From NCBI RefSeq assembly GCF_021789175.1, contig NZ_CP084560.1:124001-188000 (forward strand): DNA of 64,000 nucleotides. The letters run 5' to 3'. The notes beneath the pieces are model-generated. The model saw only the letters and a list, made by a program, of their open reading frames with translations, was not told where the DNA came from and searched no databases. Source of the DNA: Arthrobacter sp. FW306-2-2C-D06B (GTDB lineage Bacteria > Actinomycetota > Actinomycetes > Actinomycetales > Micrococcaceae). Shown here one piece after another: positions 1 to 8,583 of this stretch. Position numbers and translations under genes: made by a program. The first letter of the stretch is position 1; every line of letters starts with the position of its first letter.

Positions 1-1
1 G

Positions 2-379
2 GCCATGGACCAGTTCGGGCCCACAACGGACGCTTCGCAGTACTGGCTCAAGGAAATGACCGCAGAGATGGCGCTGGACAACTCGCCCCATCTCCATGTC
101 GGGAAGATCAAGACACCCATGCTGGTGATCCACGGTGACAAGGACTACCGAGTGCCGATCGGCGAGGGCCTGAGGCTTTGGTACGAACTGCTTTCCAGTT
201 CCGGGCTGCCCGCCGATGAGAACGGCGAGACCCAGCACCGCTTCCTGTACTTCCCTGACGAGAACCATTGGATCCTGCAGCCGCAGCACGCCAAGGTCTG
301 GTACGGCGTCGTGGAGCACTTCCTGGCCAGGCAGGTACTCGGGCAGGAGGTTCCTGTTCCTGAGGACCTGGGACTTTAG
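2..379 (+). CDS. C-terminal part of an S9-family (prolyl oligopeptidase-type) peptidase, truncated by window start
   Basis: Only the last ~125 residues are present and the frame is open to the left edge. The segment is the end of an alpha/beta-hydrolase peptidase domain. PMLVIHGDKDYRVP carries the expected catalytic Asp turn and FPDENHWILQP carries the catalytic His; this pair is typical of acylaminoacyl peptidase/dipeptidyl peptidase members of S9. The nucleophile Ser lies outside the window, so activity cannot be judged. The gene ends 28 nt before the next start. Confidence 0.8.
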   Translation, partial: AMDQFGPTTDASQYWLKEMTAEMALDNSPHLHVGKIKTPMLVIHGDKDYRVPIGEGLRLWYELLSSSGLPADENGETQHRFLYFPDENHWILQPQHAKVWYGVVEHFLARQVLGQEVPVPEDLGL

Positions 380-407
380 GCGGCTTTCGCCTCGTAAGAT
401 TGGGGCT

Positions 408-917
408 GTGACTTCGACCTTCAGTATCCGCCCTGCCCGCACCAGCGATGTTGCCGCGATCAAGCGGCTTGTAGCGCCTCTGGCGGAGCAGCGAATCCTG
501 ATGGCCAAGGAGACCGTGGCCTACTACGAGAGCCTTCAGGAGTTCCGGATCGCCGAATCGTCCGACGGCGAGGTGATCGGTTGCGGTGCCTTGCACGTCA
601 TGTGGGAGGACCTGGCCGAGGTGCGCACTTTGGCGGCCGACGACAAGTGGCGGGGCAAGGGCGTGGGCCATGTCCTTGTCCAGCAGCTCCTGGAGGACGC
701 CCGGGCGTTGGGGGTTGCGCGTGTCTTCTGCCTGACGTTCGAAGTGGACTTCTTCAAGCGCCACGGATTCGAAGTCATGGCAGACCAGACCGCCGTCGAC
801 CCCCAGGTCTATTCGGAATTGCTGCGTTCCCATGACGAAGGCGTGGCCGAGTTCCTCGATCTGGCCCGGGTGAAGCCCAATACCCTGGGCAATACCCGCA
901 TGATCAAGGTCCTTTAG
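408..917 (+). CDS. Amino-acid N-acetyltransferase (N-acetylglutamate synthase type, GNAT fold)
   Basis: 169-aa single-domain GNAT protein. It contains the acetyl-CoA loop segment DKWRGKGVGHVLVQQLLEDA (about residues 80-100) and the C-terminal FFKRHGFEVM motif common to this fold. Short stand-alone GNAT proteins of this kind act as N-acetylglutamate synthase in actinobacteria, the first step of arginine synthesis, so that role is inferred. The GTG start at 408 was chosen because the protein then begins at the GNAT beta-strand (TFSIRPA) and because TAAGAT (395-400) lies exactly 7 nt upstream, as in a leaderless transcript. A longer in-frame extension upstream overlaps the previous gene and is not credible. 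Confidence 0.75.
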   Translation: MTSTFSIRPARTSDVAAIKRLVAPLAEQRILMAKETVAYYESLQEFRIAESSDGEVIGCGALHVMWEDLAEVRTLAADDKWRGKGVGHVLVQQLLEDARALGVARVFCLTFEVDFFKRHGFEVMADQTAVDPQVYSELLRSHDEGVAEFLDLARVKPNTLGNTRMIKVL

Positions 918-961
918 CTCCCTTCTTCTCCTCGGTTCCTGGACGTCTTGGTCCGCAACCC

Positions 962-996
962 TTTACGTATATCAACTTGATGGATAAACTAGTTGA
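962..996 (+). promoter_or_regulatory. Promoter with overlapping inverted repeat before the small ORF at 1038
   Basis: A -35-like TTTACG (962-967) is separated by 17 bp from a -10-like TAAACT (985-990). The -10 is bracketed by TCAACT (972-977) and AGTTGA (991-996), a 6-bp inverted repeat that could be a repressor site. The regulator is unknown. Confidence 0.45.
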
Positions 997-1037
997 GGCT
1001 CGGTTGCGGCGGGCCAACCATACTGTGGAGGCGAGAA

Positions 1038-1244
1038 ATGAAGTACCACGTTATGTTTCCGGACTTTTCAGGTTTCCAAATCGACATGCCGCGTCCCGGC
1101 GCCACACCGGAGTCGCGCAAGCGGGGGACCGGGGGTTGCATGCGGTCCGGGTGCGCGGATCTTTGGCCCGACTCGATGGCCAAAGAAGCAACACCCCAAG
1201 ACTTCGGCATCGGTCGTTTGACGGTGGGCGGGCCGCCTCACTGA
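1038..1244 (+). CDS. Small protein of unknown function (68 aa)
   Basis: I do not recognise this protein. It begins MKYHVMFPDFSGFQ and holds two closely spaced cysteines (GGCMRSGCADLW) in the middle, with a Pro/Gly-rich tail. Support for a real gene is contextual: GGAGG (1027-1031) sits 6 nt before the ATG, a -35/-10 pair lies at 962-990, and a 14-bp perfect hairpin follows at 1269. Longer frames through this stretch (977-1660) lack such signals. It stands alone between the acetyltransferase and the dha operon. Confidence 0.5.
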   Translation: MKYHVMFPDFSGFQIDMPRPGATPESRKRGTGGCMRSGCADLWPDSMAKEATPQDFGIGRLTVGGPPH

Positions 1245-1268
1245 CCGGGCGGATGCCGGAAGGTTTTT

Positions 1269-1302
1269 CAGAAGGGACAACCATTGGGGGTTGTCCCTTC
1301 TG
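1269..1302 (+). terminator. Perfect 14-bp hairpin, probable terminator
   Basis: CAGAAGGGACAACC (1269-1282) and its exact complement (1289-1302) flank a 6-nt loop. No U-tract follows on the plus strand, which is common for actinobacterial terminators. It separates the small ORF from dhaK. Confidence 0.6.
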
Positions 1303-1357
1303 CGTTTCCGGGTTCCGGACTCTCCACATACGGACCGTCCCCTACCGTGCCCGAGGC

Positions 1358-1387
1358 GCTGGTAGTAGGGTCAAATCACCTACCAGC
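1358..1387. promoter_or_regulatory. Inverted repeat in the dhaK leader, candidate operator
   Basis: GCTGGTAG (1358-1365) and CTACCAGC (1380-1387) form an 8-bp inverted repeat with a 14-bp spacer. A -10-like TAGGGT (1366-1371) lies inside it, 20 nt before dhaK. It could be a binding site controlling dhaKLM; no regulator gene is adjacent. Confidence 0.35.
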
Positions 1388-1406
1388 AACGCCCCAGGAG
1401 CGCGCC

Positions 1407-2408
1407 ATGAAAAAGCTCATCAACGATCCCCGCTCGGTGGTGGACGAGTCTGTCGAGGGTTTCGGCATGGCCCATGCCGATCTCGTGGACGTCCATACGG
1501 ACCCCATCTTCGTCGTTCGAAAAGGAGCGCCCGTGGCCGGCAAAGTGGCGCTTGTGTCGGGAGGTGGGAGCGGCCACGAGCCGCTTCATGCCGGCTTTGT
1601 GGGGCACGGAATGCTCGACGCCGCCGTGCCGGGTGCCGTGTTCACCTCGCCCACTCCTGACCAGATCATTCCGGCGACCGCCGCAGTCGATTCAGGCGCC
1701 GGCGTCATACACATCGTGAAGAACTACACCGGTGACGTGCTGAACTTCGAGACCGCGGCAGAGATGGCCCAGGCTGAAGGAATCAGCGTCCGCTCCGTCC
1801 TTGTTAACGACGACGTCGCGGTGGAGGATTCCCTGTACACGGCAGGCCGTCGCGGCGTGGGGGGCACTGTGCTGGTCGAAAAGATTGCCGGCGCGGCAGC
1901 GGAGCGTGGGGATTCGTTGGAAGCTGTCGCGGGGGTGGCGGAGGGGGTTGTCCGGAACGTGCGCACCATGGGCGTCGCCTTGTCCGGCTGCACCGTGCCG
2001 CATGCCGGGGTGCCTAGCTTTGAGCTCGCTGACGATGAAATCGAAATCGGCATTGGTATTCACGGTGAACCAGGCAGGCACCGGATCGCGATGGAGGGCG
2101 CCGACGCCATCACCAGCCGCCTCCTGGACCCTGTCCTGGAGGACCTCGGGATCAAGGCCGGTGAAGAGGTGCTGCTCTTCGTCAACGGAATGGGCGGTAC
2201 GCCCCTCAGTGAGTTGTACATTGTCTACCGCCGGGCGGCCCAGATCCTCGCGGAAAGAGGAGCCAAAGTGGAGCGCTCACTGGTAGGCAACTATGTCACG
2301 TCGCTTGAGATGCAAGGCTGCTCCATCTCGGTACTGCGGCTCGATGACGAACTGACCGCCCTCTGGGACGCACCCGTCCACACTCCGGCCCTGCGTTGGG
2401 GGATGTAA
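1407..2408 (+). CDS. dhaK: Dihydroxyacetone kinase subunit DhaK
   Basis: 333-aa PTS-dependent dihydroxyacetone kinase substrate-binding subunit. SGGGSGHEP (residues 51-59) is the glycine-rich DHA pocket, and the His of GIGIHGEPG (His219) is the residue expected to bind DHA covalently as a hemiaminal. Length and ends fit the stand-alone DhaK of PTS-type systems rather than ATP-dependent two-domain kinases. The ATG at 1407 has AGGAG six nt upstream; an upstream in-frame extension to 1284 has no family counterpart. First gene of dhaKLM; product is DHAP for glycolysis. Confidence 0.95.
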   Translation: MKKLINDPRSVVDESVEGFGMAHADLVDVHTDPIFVVRKGAPVAGKVALVSGGGSGHEPLHAGFVGHGMLDAAVPGAVFTSPTPDQIIPATAAVDSGAGVIHIVKNYTGDVLNFETAAEMAQAEGISVRSVLVNDDVAVEDSLYTAGRRGVGGTVLVEKIAGAAAERGDSLEAVAGVAEGVVRNVRTMGVALSGCTVPHAGVPSFELADDEIEIGIGIHGEPGRHRIAMEGADAITSRLLDPVLEDLGIKAGEEVLLFVNGMGGTPLSELYIVYRRAAQILAERGAKVERSLVGNYVTSLEMQGCSISVLRLDDELTALWDAPVHTPALRWGM

Positions 2409-2410
2409 CA

Positions 2411-3061
2411 GTGGGCCTGGGGGTCGAATGGGCGGTCCAATGGTTGACCCTCTCCGCTCGGCTCATGTCCGAGCATCGGGAGGAATTGATTGCGCTGGAC
2501 CGTGCGATAGGCGACTCCGACCACGGTGAAAACATGGACCGGGGATTCCAGGCTGTCATGGAGAAACTTGCCCAGACTCCGCCCGAGACACCTGGCGCAG
2601 CCCTGAAGCTGGCTGCGATGGCGCTGATGTCCAAAGTGGGCGGGGCAGCCGGACCGCTATATGGAACCGCGTACCTCCGGGCGGCCACGGCGCTGGGAGA
2701 AAACGCAGACATTGACGCGGCAGCGCTCGCCGGAGCACTGACCGCTGCTCGGGACGGAATTGTTGCCCGCGGCAAGGCGGAGCTCGGCGATAAAACCATG
2801 GTGGATGCCTGGTCTCCGGCTGTGGAAGCGGCGGACGAGGTCCTCGTTGCCGGTGGAGATGCTGTGGCGGTGTTGGCTGCGGCGGCCGAGGCTGCCGAGG
2901 TTGGTGCCGTCACGACAGATCCGTTGGTAGCCCGCAAGGGGCGCGCAAGCTACCTCGGTGAACGCAGCGCAGGTCACCGCGATCCCGGGGCTGCGTCTTC
3001 CGCCCTGTTGTTGCGCGCAGCCGCTACAGCTGCGGGTTTCCCTGAAGGGGCCGCTGAATGA
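2411..3061 (+). CDS. dhaL: Dihydroxyacetone kinase ADP-binding subunit DhaL
   Basis: 216 aa. The segment ALDRAIGDSDHGENM places Asp30, Asp35 and Asp37 where DhaL proteins coordinate the two Mg ions that hold ADP. DhaL transfers phosphate from DhaM to DHA bound on DhaK. The GTG at 2411 starts 2 nt after the dhaK stop, with GGGGGA just upstream; a TTG at 2396 is also in frame and overlaps dhaK. The stop overlaps the dhaM start, so translation is probably coupled. Confidence 0.93.
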   Translation: MGLGVEWAVQWLTLSARLMSEHREELIALDRAIGDSDHGENMDRGFQAVMEKLAQTPPETPGAALKLAAMALMSKVGGAAGPLYGTAYLRAATALGENADIDAAALAGALTAARDGIVARGKAELGDKTMVDAWSPAVEAADEVLVAGGDAVAVLAAAAEAAEVGAVTTDPLVARKGRASYLGERSAGHRDPGAASSALLLRAAATAAGFPEGAAE

Positions 3062-3753
3062 CGGTGGGCTTGGTGGTGGTCTCGCACAGCCGGAAAATCG
3101 CGGAAGGTGCGGTGGAGTTGGCTGCGCAGATGGCTACCGATGTGAAGTTCTACGCCGTCGGCGGCACGGATGATGGCCGGATAGGCACCGACCTGGAGAA
3201 AACGATCGCCGCATTCGAGGCAGGAATCGGGGAGGCTTCAGGGGATGGCGTGGTGGTCCTGACGGATCTAGGTTCGGCCGTTATGACGGCAGAATCAGCG
3301 GCCGAGTTCTGCAGCGAGCCGGAAAAGGTCCTCCTTGCCGACGCTCCCTTGGTTGAGGGCCTGGTTGCCGCCGCGGTGGCCACCCAGGGTGGTGCCCCGG
3401 CGGCCGCAGTGAAAGCCGCCGCCGAGGCGGTCCGTTTCGGTCAGGAGCCGGTTTTTGAGACGGCGGGGCCGGCAGGATCCCAAGGCAGGGGCGAACCGGC
3501 GGAAAGCGGTGAGTTCGAGCTCGTAAACCCCATGGGAATGCACGCCAGGCCTGCGGCCAAAATTGCTGGCGGACTTGCCGGCCTGGATGTGGAGGCAACT
3601 GTAAACGGCGTTGATGGCACCTCCATCATGGAGCTCATGAGCCTCGCCGTGGGCAAGGGCGGCAAGCTCAAGGTCGAGGCTTGGGGGAAAGATTCATCCA
3701 AGGCCGTGGATTACGTCAGGCGACTGGTGGAACAGGGATTCGGCGAGATCTGA
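3058..3753 (+). CDS. dhaM: PTS-type phosphoryl donor DhaM (EIIA-Man domain fused to HPr domain)
   Basis: 231 aa. Residues 1-130 are the mannose-type EIIA domain, with His10 in VVVSHS as phosphoryl acceptor. Residues 150-231 form an HPr domain with the active His162 in MGMHARPAA. The E. coli protein has a third, partial Enzyme I domain; it is absent here, so phosphate should come from a separate PTS Enzyme I via this HPr or free HPr. The ATG overlaps the dhaL TGA by 4 bp. It recharges ADP bound to DhaL. Confidence 0.92.
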   Translation: MTVGLVVVSHSRKIAEGAVELAAQMATDVKFYAVGGTDDGRIGTDLEKTIAAFEAGIGEASGDGVVVLTDLGSAVMTAESAAEFCSEPEKVLLADAPLVEGLVAAAVATQGGAPAAAVKAAAEAVRFGQEPVFETAGPAGSQGRGEPAESGEFELVNPMGMHARPAAKIAGGLAGLDVEATVNGVDGTSIMELMSLAVGKGGKLKVEAWGKDSSKAVDYVRRLVEQGFGEI

Positions 3754-3808
3754 CGCCGCGCCGAGATGTCGCTGTATGTCGGAAATTGCCGCGGCGCGCA
3801 GGGGGTGT

Positions 3809-4297
3809 TCAGGACTGCCGCAGGCCGTGGGCATCGAGCACGAGGCTTGCCGTGATGGTGGTCTGGCACTGCTCGCCCCACGGTTTGGCGCTTGTGGGTG
3901 TAAAGCTGAGTGTCCTGGCCGGCAACGTCGCGCCGTTTGTTCCCGTGCCAGTCACTTCGGCATCGATGGGCGAGGACGTCAGTGTTCCCATGTTGAGGAA
4001 GCCGTATCGGGTGCCATCCGGTGACGCGACGGCAGAGCATGACCCCTCGGGTTCCGGCCCGCAGGATTGAGGGAGCGACACGCTGCCCGGGCGCAGCTCC
4101 ACATCGGCCTCGCGGCATCTCCCGTCCTGGCACGCCTTCAAATGGACGGTTTTGACCATTGGCGCGTACTCTGCCGTGATTGTCAGGGAGACCACGGGGG
4201 CCATCGCAATTGCCGGGCAAACGGTGACTTGAGGTTCGCATCCCGACCAGAGCGCCGCCGTCGTGGTCAATGCTATGGCGGCCCACAACCTGCGCAT
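3809..4297 (-). CDS. Putative secreted lipoprotein of unknown function
   Basis: 162 aa with an N-terminal MRR positive patch, a hydrophobic stretch (LWAAIALTTTAALW) and Cys at residue 19 in SGC, suggesting lipid attachment; the lipobox is imperfect (Trp at -3). The mature part has six further cysteines and no domain I recognise. The start at 4297 is chosen because the signal peptide begins there; the frame extends to 4369 without signal features. TATTCT lies 5 nt upstream of the ATG, a possible leaderless -10. Convergent with dhaM and divergent from the methyltransferase. Confidence 0.6.
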   Translation of the reverse strand: MRRLWAAIALTTTAALWSGCEPQVTVCPAIAMAPVVSLTITAEYAPMVKTVHLKACQDGRCREADVELRPGSVSLPQSCGPEPEGSCSAVASPDGTRYGFLNMGTLTSSPIDAEVTGTGTNGATLPARTLSFTPTSAKPWGEQCQTTITASLVLDAHGLRQS

Positions 4298-4478
4298 ACT
4301 TGAGAATAATCCCGCACCCGGGGCCCGGAACGGGATATCTGCAACTGGCAGGCACATCGTTACCGACATCTACGCATCGTTGCGGCTCCGCGACCTCAAG
4401 GCCTGGTCATGGGCGGGTTCGGCAGGGTTTTCTCAGGGCGCAGGGAATGCGCCGGCCGCACAGAATAGGGTTCTTTGC

Positions 4479-5135
4479 ATGACTGAACCCTCGGATCTGC
4501 TTGCCACCCGCGCCGCCTACAACACGGTAGCCGCCGATTACGCTGAACTCCTGCGCAACGAACTCGACACCAAACCCTTTGACCGGGCCATGCTCGGCAC
4601 GTTCGCCGAGCTCGTGCGTTCCTCCGGAGGCGGGGCGGTTGCAGACATCGGTTGCGGGCCCGGACGGATCACGGCGTACCTGGATTCCCTCGGGCTGGCG
4701 GCTTTCGGCATCGACCTCTCCCCGGAGATGGTGACAGTAGCCCGCAAGGACCACCCCGGCCTGCAGTTCGATGAAGGGTCGATGGAGGCCATGGAGCTGG
4801 CGGACGGCACTCTGGGTGGCATCGTTGCTTGGTATTCGATCATCCATACGCCGCCGGCCCGTTTGCCCGGAGTGTTCGCGGAGTTCCACCGGACCCTTCT
4901 GGACGGCGGCTTGCTGCTGCTCGCGTTCCAGGCCGGCGACGAGCCAAGGCATTTGGACTTCGCGTATGGCCACGAAATCGACCTCGACGCCTACCGCTTG
5001 CCGCCTGAACGCATCATGGAACTCCTCCTTCAGGCTGGCTTTGTTGTTGAAGCGCAGCTTCTCCGCGAGCCGGACGGCAGGTACGAGAAGACCCCGCAGG
5101 CGTATCTCCTAGCCCGCAAGCCGGCCCGGTCGTAG
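4479..5135 (+). CDS. Class I SAM-dependent methyltransferase
   Basis: 218 aa. VADIGCGPGRITAYL (about residues 52-66) is motif I, which binds S-adenosylmethionine; GIDLSPEMV follows as the acidic ribose-binding loop. The fold is complete but nothing identifies the substrate; the protein resembles the small-molecule Methyltransf_11/25 group. The ATG at 4479 is set by TAGGGT (4466-4471) exactly 7 nt upstream, with no Shine-Dalgarno, suggesting a leaderless mRNA. Convergent with mutY, 22 bp apart. Confidence 0.75.
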   Translation: MTEPSDLLATRAAYNTVAADYAELLRNELDTKPFDRAMLGTFAELVRSSGGGAVADIGCGPGRITAYLDSLGLAAFGIDLSPEMVTVARKDHPGLQFDEGSMEAMELADGTLGGIVAWYSIIHTPPARLPGVFAEFHRTLLDGGLLLLAFQAGDEPRHLDFAYGHEIDLDAYRLPPERIMELLLQAGFVVEAQLLREPDGRYEKTPQAYLLARKPARS

Positions 5136-5157
5136 CGGAAGCGGTGCAAAAGGAGGC

Positions 5158-6126
5158 CTAGGCCGGGAGCCGCAGCCCGCCGTCGTGCATCTCGGCCAAG
5201 CCGTCACTCAGTAGCCCCTGAAGTGCGCGCTCCAGCTGCTCGGGGGCCGAATTCAAGCGGTGCAGGGCAGCCAGTGGTACGGCCGCGCCCTCGGCGGCAA
5301 AACCGAGGTCAGCTGCGGGTCGTTCGAACAGTTCAGGGGCTACCGGCGACTCTGCAACTCGCAATACGGCCATGACTGCACCCCGCAGCTGCCGGTCTGT
5401 GCCGTGCCACGCCTGGCCCTTGGGCGTATACGTGGGTGGCGGTTCACCTGCGGCAAGCCACGCGCAGGAATCGCGGACGGGGCAGTCCAGGCATTTGGGG
5501 GAGCGGGCGGTGCACACGAGCGCTCCGAGTTCCATGACGGAAGCGTTCCAGCGGACGGAGAGCCCGACGTCGTCGGGCACGAGTGATTCGGCGAGGCGCA
5601 TCTCCGATGCGGTGAGCGACGGCGCCGGAAGCGCAAGTCCCGAAACGAGCCGGGCATGCACTCGCCGGATGTTGGTGTCTACGACGGTTTCGCGGCGACC
5701 GAAAGCAAAGGCAGCCACGGCAGCGGCCGTATAGTCACCGACGCCGGGAAGGCTCAACAGCGATGCATGCGTGTCCGGCACCCTGCCTCCATGCTGTTCC
5801 ACGATCGCGACGGCGGCCGCATGGAGCCTGAGCGCGCGGCGGGGATAACCGAGCCTTCCCCAATGTCGTACGGCCTCGCCCGAAGGCTGCTTTGCGAGAT
5901 CCGCGGGTTCCGGCCAGCGTTCCATCCAGTCCCTCCACACCGGCAGTACGCGGACTACCGGAGTCTGCTGCAGCATGACCTCGCTGACCAGGATCCCCCA
6001 TGGGCTGCAGTCCGGCGACCTCCACGGCAAGATGCGGGCCACCTCGGAGAACCAGCGGTCCAAGGACTGGTGCAAGTCCGTAAGGCGATGGGTGCCGGCA
6101 AGTTCAGTGGCGCCTGGCAGTGACAT
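5158..6126 (-). CDS. mutY: A/G-specific adenine glycosylase MutY
   Basis: 322 aa. SEVMLQQTPV supplies the catalytic Glu49; LLSLPGVGDYTAAAV (124-137) is the helix-hairpin-helix; VVDTN contains the catalytic Asp150; Cys205, 212, 215 and 221 (C-x6-C-x2-C-x5-C) bind the 4Fe-4S cluster. It removes adenine opposite 8-oxoguanine in base-excision repair. The C-terminus is short compared with E. coli MutY, as is usual in actinobacteria. The start at 6126 has AAGGA five nt upstream; the frame runs on to 6231 but lacks a better start. Confidence 0.93.
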   Translation of the reverse strand: MSLPGATELAGTHRLTDLHQSLDRWFSEVARILPWRSPDCSPWGILVSEVMLQQTPVVRVLPVWRDWMERWPEPADLAKQPSGEAVRHWGRLGYPRRALRLHAAAVAIVEQHGGRVPDTHASLLSLPGVGDYTAAAVAAFAFGRRETVVDTNIRRVHARLVSGLALPAPSLTASEMRLAESLVPDDVGLSVRWNASVMELGALVCTARSPKCLDCPVRDSCAWLAAGEPPPTYTPKGQAWHGTDRQLRGAVMAVLRVAESPVAPELFERPAADLGFAAEGAAVPLAALHRLNSAPEQLERALQGLLSDGLAEMHDGGLRLPA

Positions 6127-6286
6127 GGAGATCCTTGCTGCGGTTCGTGGGGGGCCCTGTTGGTGGCCGATTCCTGCCATCCACTGTAGTGGAGCCGGCC
6201 GAATGACGTAGGTCATACTGGCTCCGATCACGCCCTGGCGGCGTGGTGCGGCACCATCCAGGCCTTGCGTTGCCTAGCCTAGAAGC

Positions 6287-7006
6287 ATGGTCAACAAGGG
6301 CAAGCAACCGCCGAGGGCGCGCACGTCGCCGTCGGCGAAAAGCCGTGCCCGGGCCGGAGGCACAAACCGTTCGGCGAACGGGGTCCGGCCCCAAAGGCGA
6401 CGGACGAGCCCTGCCGTTTACCGGCGTCGGAGGCTGGTTGTTTTCGGCGCGCTCCTGATGGTCCTGGCGATGCTCGTGGCCGGGGTAGTGGCTATGAGTT
6501 CATCCCTTGCAAGCAAGGCTGATCCCCGCGCATCCACGACCCCGGGGGTCGGAGCCGCTCCGGCGAGCCAGGCCCCTACGACGGATCCCATCGCGGCCAC
6601 CACAACGCCCACGGCCACGCCGGTGTGCGACCTCAATCTGGTGACGGTAACGGCGTCCACGGACCAGCCTGCGTATGCGGCCGGGCAGAACCCCGTGCTG
6701 AGCATGAAGATCACCAATGGCGGAGCAGCACCGTGCCAGGTCAACGTCGGCACGTCCCAGATGGAGTTCCTGGTGATGAGCGGCGAGGACCGGATTTTCT
6801 CCTCCAAGGACTGCCAAGCGAAGGGCGATGACCTCGTGAAGCAGATTGATCCGGGCAAGAGCGAAACCGCCAACTTCCCGTGGCAACGCAACCGGACGAC
6901 GGAGGGCTGCGGCGTAATCTCGGCCAAGCCTGCCACCGGCACCTACACCTTCAAGGCCGTACTCGGAAACAAAGCGAGCACCAAAGCGGTCTTCCAGCTG
7001 GGTTAG
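6287..7006 (+). CDS. Membrane-anchored extracytoplasmic protein of unknown function
   Basis: 239 aa. Residues 1-48 are Arg/Lys-rich and cytoplasmic, 49-72 form one hydrophobic helix (LVVFGALLMVLAMLVAGVVAM), then a Thr/Pro/Ala-rich linker leads to a C-terminal beta-type domain with four cysteines. The domain reads like an Ig-like fold used outside the cell; I cannot assign a function. TAGCCT (6275-6280) is 6 nt before the ATG, indicating a leaderless transcript. Its stop overlaps the disA stop by 4 bp, tail to tail. Confidence 0.75.
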   Translation: MVNKGKQPPRARTSPSAKSRARAGGTNRSANGVRPQRRRTSPAVYRRRRLVVFGALLMVLAMLVAGVVAMSSSLASKADPRASTTPGVGAAPASQAPTTDPIAATTTPTATPVCDLNLVTVTASTDQPAYAAGQNPVLSMKITNGGAAPCQVNVGTSQMEFLVMSGEDRIFSSKDCQAKGDDLVKQIDPGKSETANFPWQRNRTTEGCGVISAKPATGTYTFKAVLGNKASTKAVFQLG

Positions 7007-8079
7007 AGGAACCTGTCCAGGAGGCTTGCTTCGGCCATCCGGCTGAGCCCTTCGCGGACGGTCCGGGCGCGCTGGTCCCCGATGCCGTCCACGGTCATGA
7101 GATCGTCGATAGTGGCGGCCATGAGGTACTGGAGTCCGCCGAAGTGCTCCACCAGGCGGTCGGCCACGGCTTTCGGAACCGACTTCAGCCCGGACAAGAG
7201 GCGGTAGCCGCGCGGCTGAACACCCGCGTCGAGCACGTCCATGCCCCCGGCGAATCCGATGATCCCGGCGATCTTGCCCAGATCGATCAGCTCCGCCGGG
7301 CCAAGATCCAGAAGGGCCTGCACCGCACCGTCGATGTCCTCGGGCGAGGCGTCGGCGCCGGCGTAGTCGCGGATGATCACGTCGCTGCCCGGGCCGCGGC
7401 CGGTGGTGAGCTCTTCCAACTGCAGCGAGAGCAACCTGCCGTCCTCACCCAGCTCCAGGACATACTGAGCGATTTCCTCGGCAATGCGCCGGACCATTTC
7501 CTGGCGCTGGAGGGTGACAGCCACATCCCGGACGGTGACCATGGCTTCGATTTCGAGGGCCGACAGGGCGCTGGTGACCTGGTCCAGGCGGGCGCTGTAA
7601 CGTTCGAGGGTTGCGAGAGCCTGGTTGGCGCGGGCGAGGACTTTCTCCGAGCCCTCCAGCACGTGCCGCAGGCCGTTGACGTAGAGGGCGATGATCTGCA
7701 TGGACTGGCTGACCGAAATCACCGGCACTCCGGTCTGGATGGCCACGCGCTCGGCCGTCCTGTGACGCGTTCCTGATTCCTGGGTCTCGATGCTGGAGTC
7801 CGGCACAAGCTGTACCGCGGCACGAAGGATGTTCCCGGCGTCCTTGTCGCAGATGATGGCACCGTCCATCTTCGCGAGTTCACGCAACCGCGTCGGGGAG
7901 AAATCGATGCCGATTTCAAAGCCGCCCGAGCAGATGGATTCGATGGTCCGGTCCGTTCCCAGCACAATCAGGGCACCGGTGCGCCCACGGAGGATGCGTT
8001 CCAGGCCGTCGCGCAACGGTGTTCCGGGGGCCACCCTGCCCAGAGTCGCCTTGAGCGAATCTTCGGGGCTCCGAGCCAT
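7003..8079 (-). CDS. disA: DNA integrity scanning diadenylate cyclase DisA
   Basis: 358 aa, the normal length. DGA (72-74) and RHR (105-107, in SGTRHRTAER) are the two signature motifs of the DAC domain that makes c-di-AMP from ATP. A middle helical region and a C-terminal helix-hairpin-helix domain (ATIDDLMTVDGIGDQRARTV) bind branched DNA. The ATG at 8079 has GAAGGGA 8 nt upstream. radA lies 3.2 kb further on the same strand; in many Gram-positives the two are adjacent, here prfC and a membrane protein are interposed. Confidence 0.95.
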   Translation of the reverse strand: MARSPEDSLKATLGRVAPGTPLRDGLERILRGRTGALIVLGTDRTIESICSGGFEIGIDFSPTRLRELAKMDGAIICDKDAGNILRAAVQLVPDSSIETQESGTRHRTAERVAIQTGVPVISVSQSMQIIALYVNGLRHVLEGSEKVLARANQALATLERYSARLDQVTSALSALEIEAMVTVRDVAVTLQRQEMVRRIAEEIAQYVLELGEDGRLLSLQLEELTTGRGPGSDVIIRDYAGADASPEDIDGAVQALLDLGPAELIDLGKIAGIIGFAGGMDVLDAGVQPRGYRLLSGLKSVPKAVADRLVEHFGGLQYLMAATIDDLMTVDGIGDQRARTVREGLSRMAEASLLDRFL

Positions 8080-8349
8080 AGGTGTTCCCTTCAAAGGTGC
8101 AGGCAGGCGCGCCCGCAATTGTGCCGTTTTCCAGCAGTGAGTCGACGGGACCAAAATGCCAGGTTTCCCGCAAGCACAATGATAGAGGTATAGACCGGCA
8201 ACAACCGCACGGGCAAGCCTTAAAGTGCCCCAAAGAAGGCTATGTGGCGGGCGCTTCGAAACGCGTTCGACGGCGGCCGCCGCGCCGCCACTTTCAGCTC
8301 GGTCCCTGGACCCGCAGTTCGGTCCCGGAACCTCAGTGACCCTTGACCC

Positions 8350-8583
8350 TCACGGAGCCGTCCGAAGGCGCGCGAGTCGCTCAAGGTCGCGACGGACGCT
8401 CTGCAGCGCAGCTTCCCGGGAGGCAGCCCTTCCCGTGTCCGGATGCGCTTGCCTCGCAGGAGGGTGGACCCCACCTCTGCCGGGGTTCGGCCGGTGCCCT
8501 TGCTGGTTCGCAGCGGGGTTCCCCGCAGGGGAGGGGCCGAAGGGATCGTAGAACAAGTCATTCCCTGGATTCATTGATGCCAT
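8350..8583 (-). CDS. Small protein of unknown function (77 aa)
   Basis: Begins MASMNPGNDLFYDPFG, followed by a Gly/Pro/Asn-rich middle and a basic C-terminal helix (EAALQSVRRDLERLARLRTAP). Not recognised. AAAGGAAC precedes the ATG at 8583 very closely; the Met three codons later (8574) would have better spacing. Codon third positions are G/C-rich but include enough variation to be coding. Overlapping frames on both strands are longer but lack start signals. It is divergent from prfC. Confidence 0.45.
   Translation of the reverse strand: MASMNPGNDLFYDPFGPSPAGNPAANQQGHRPNPGRGGVHPPARQAHPDTGRAASREAALQSVRRDLERLARLRTAP

Noticed and set aside
977..1660. 227-codon plus-strand ORF overlapping dhaK
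   Set aside because: It overlaps the well-supported dhaK and the hairpin at 1269, and its translation is Arg/Gly-rich shadow-like sequence.
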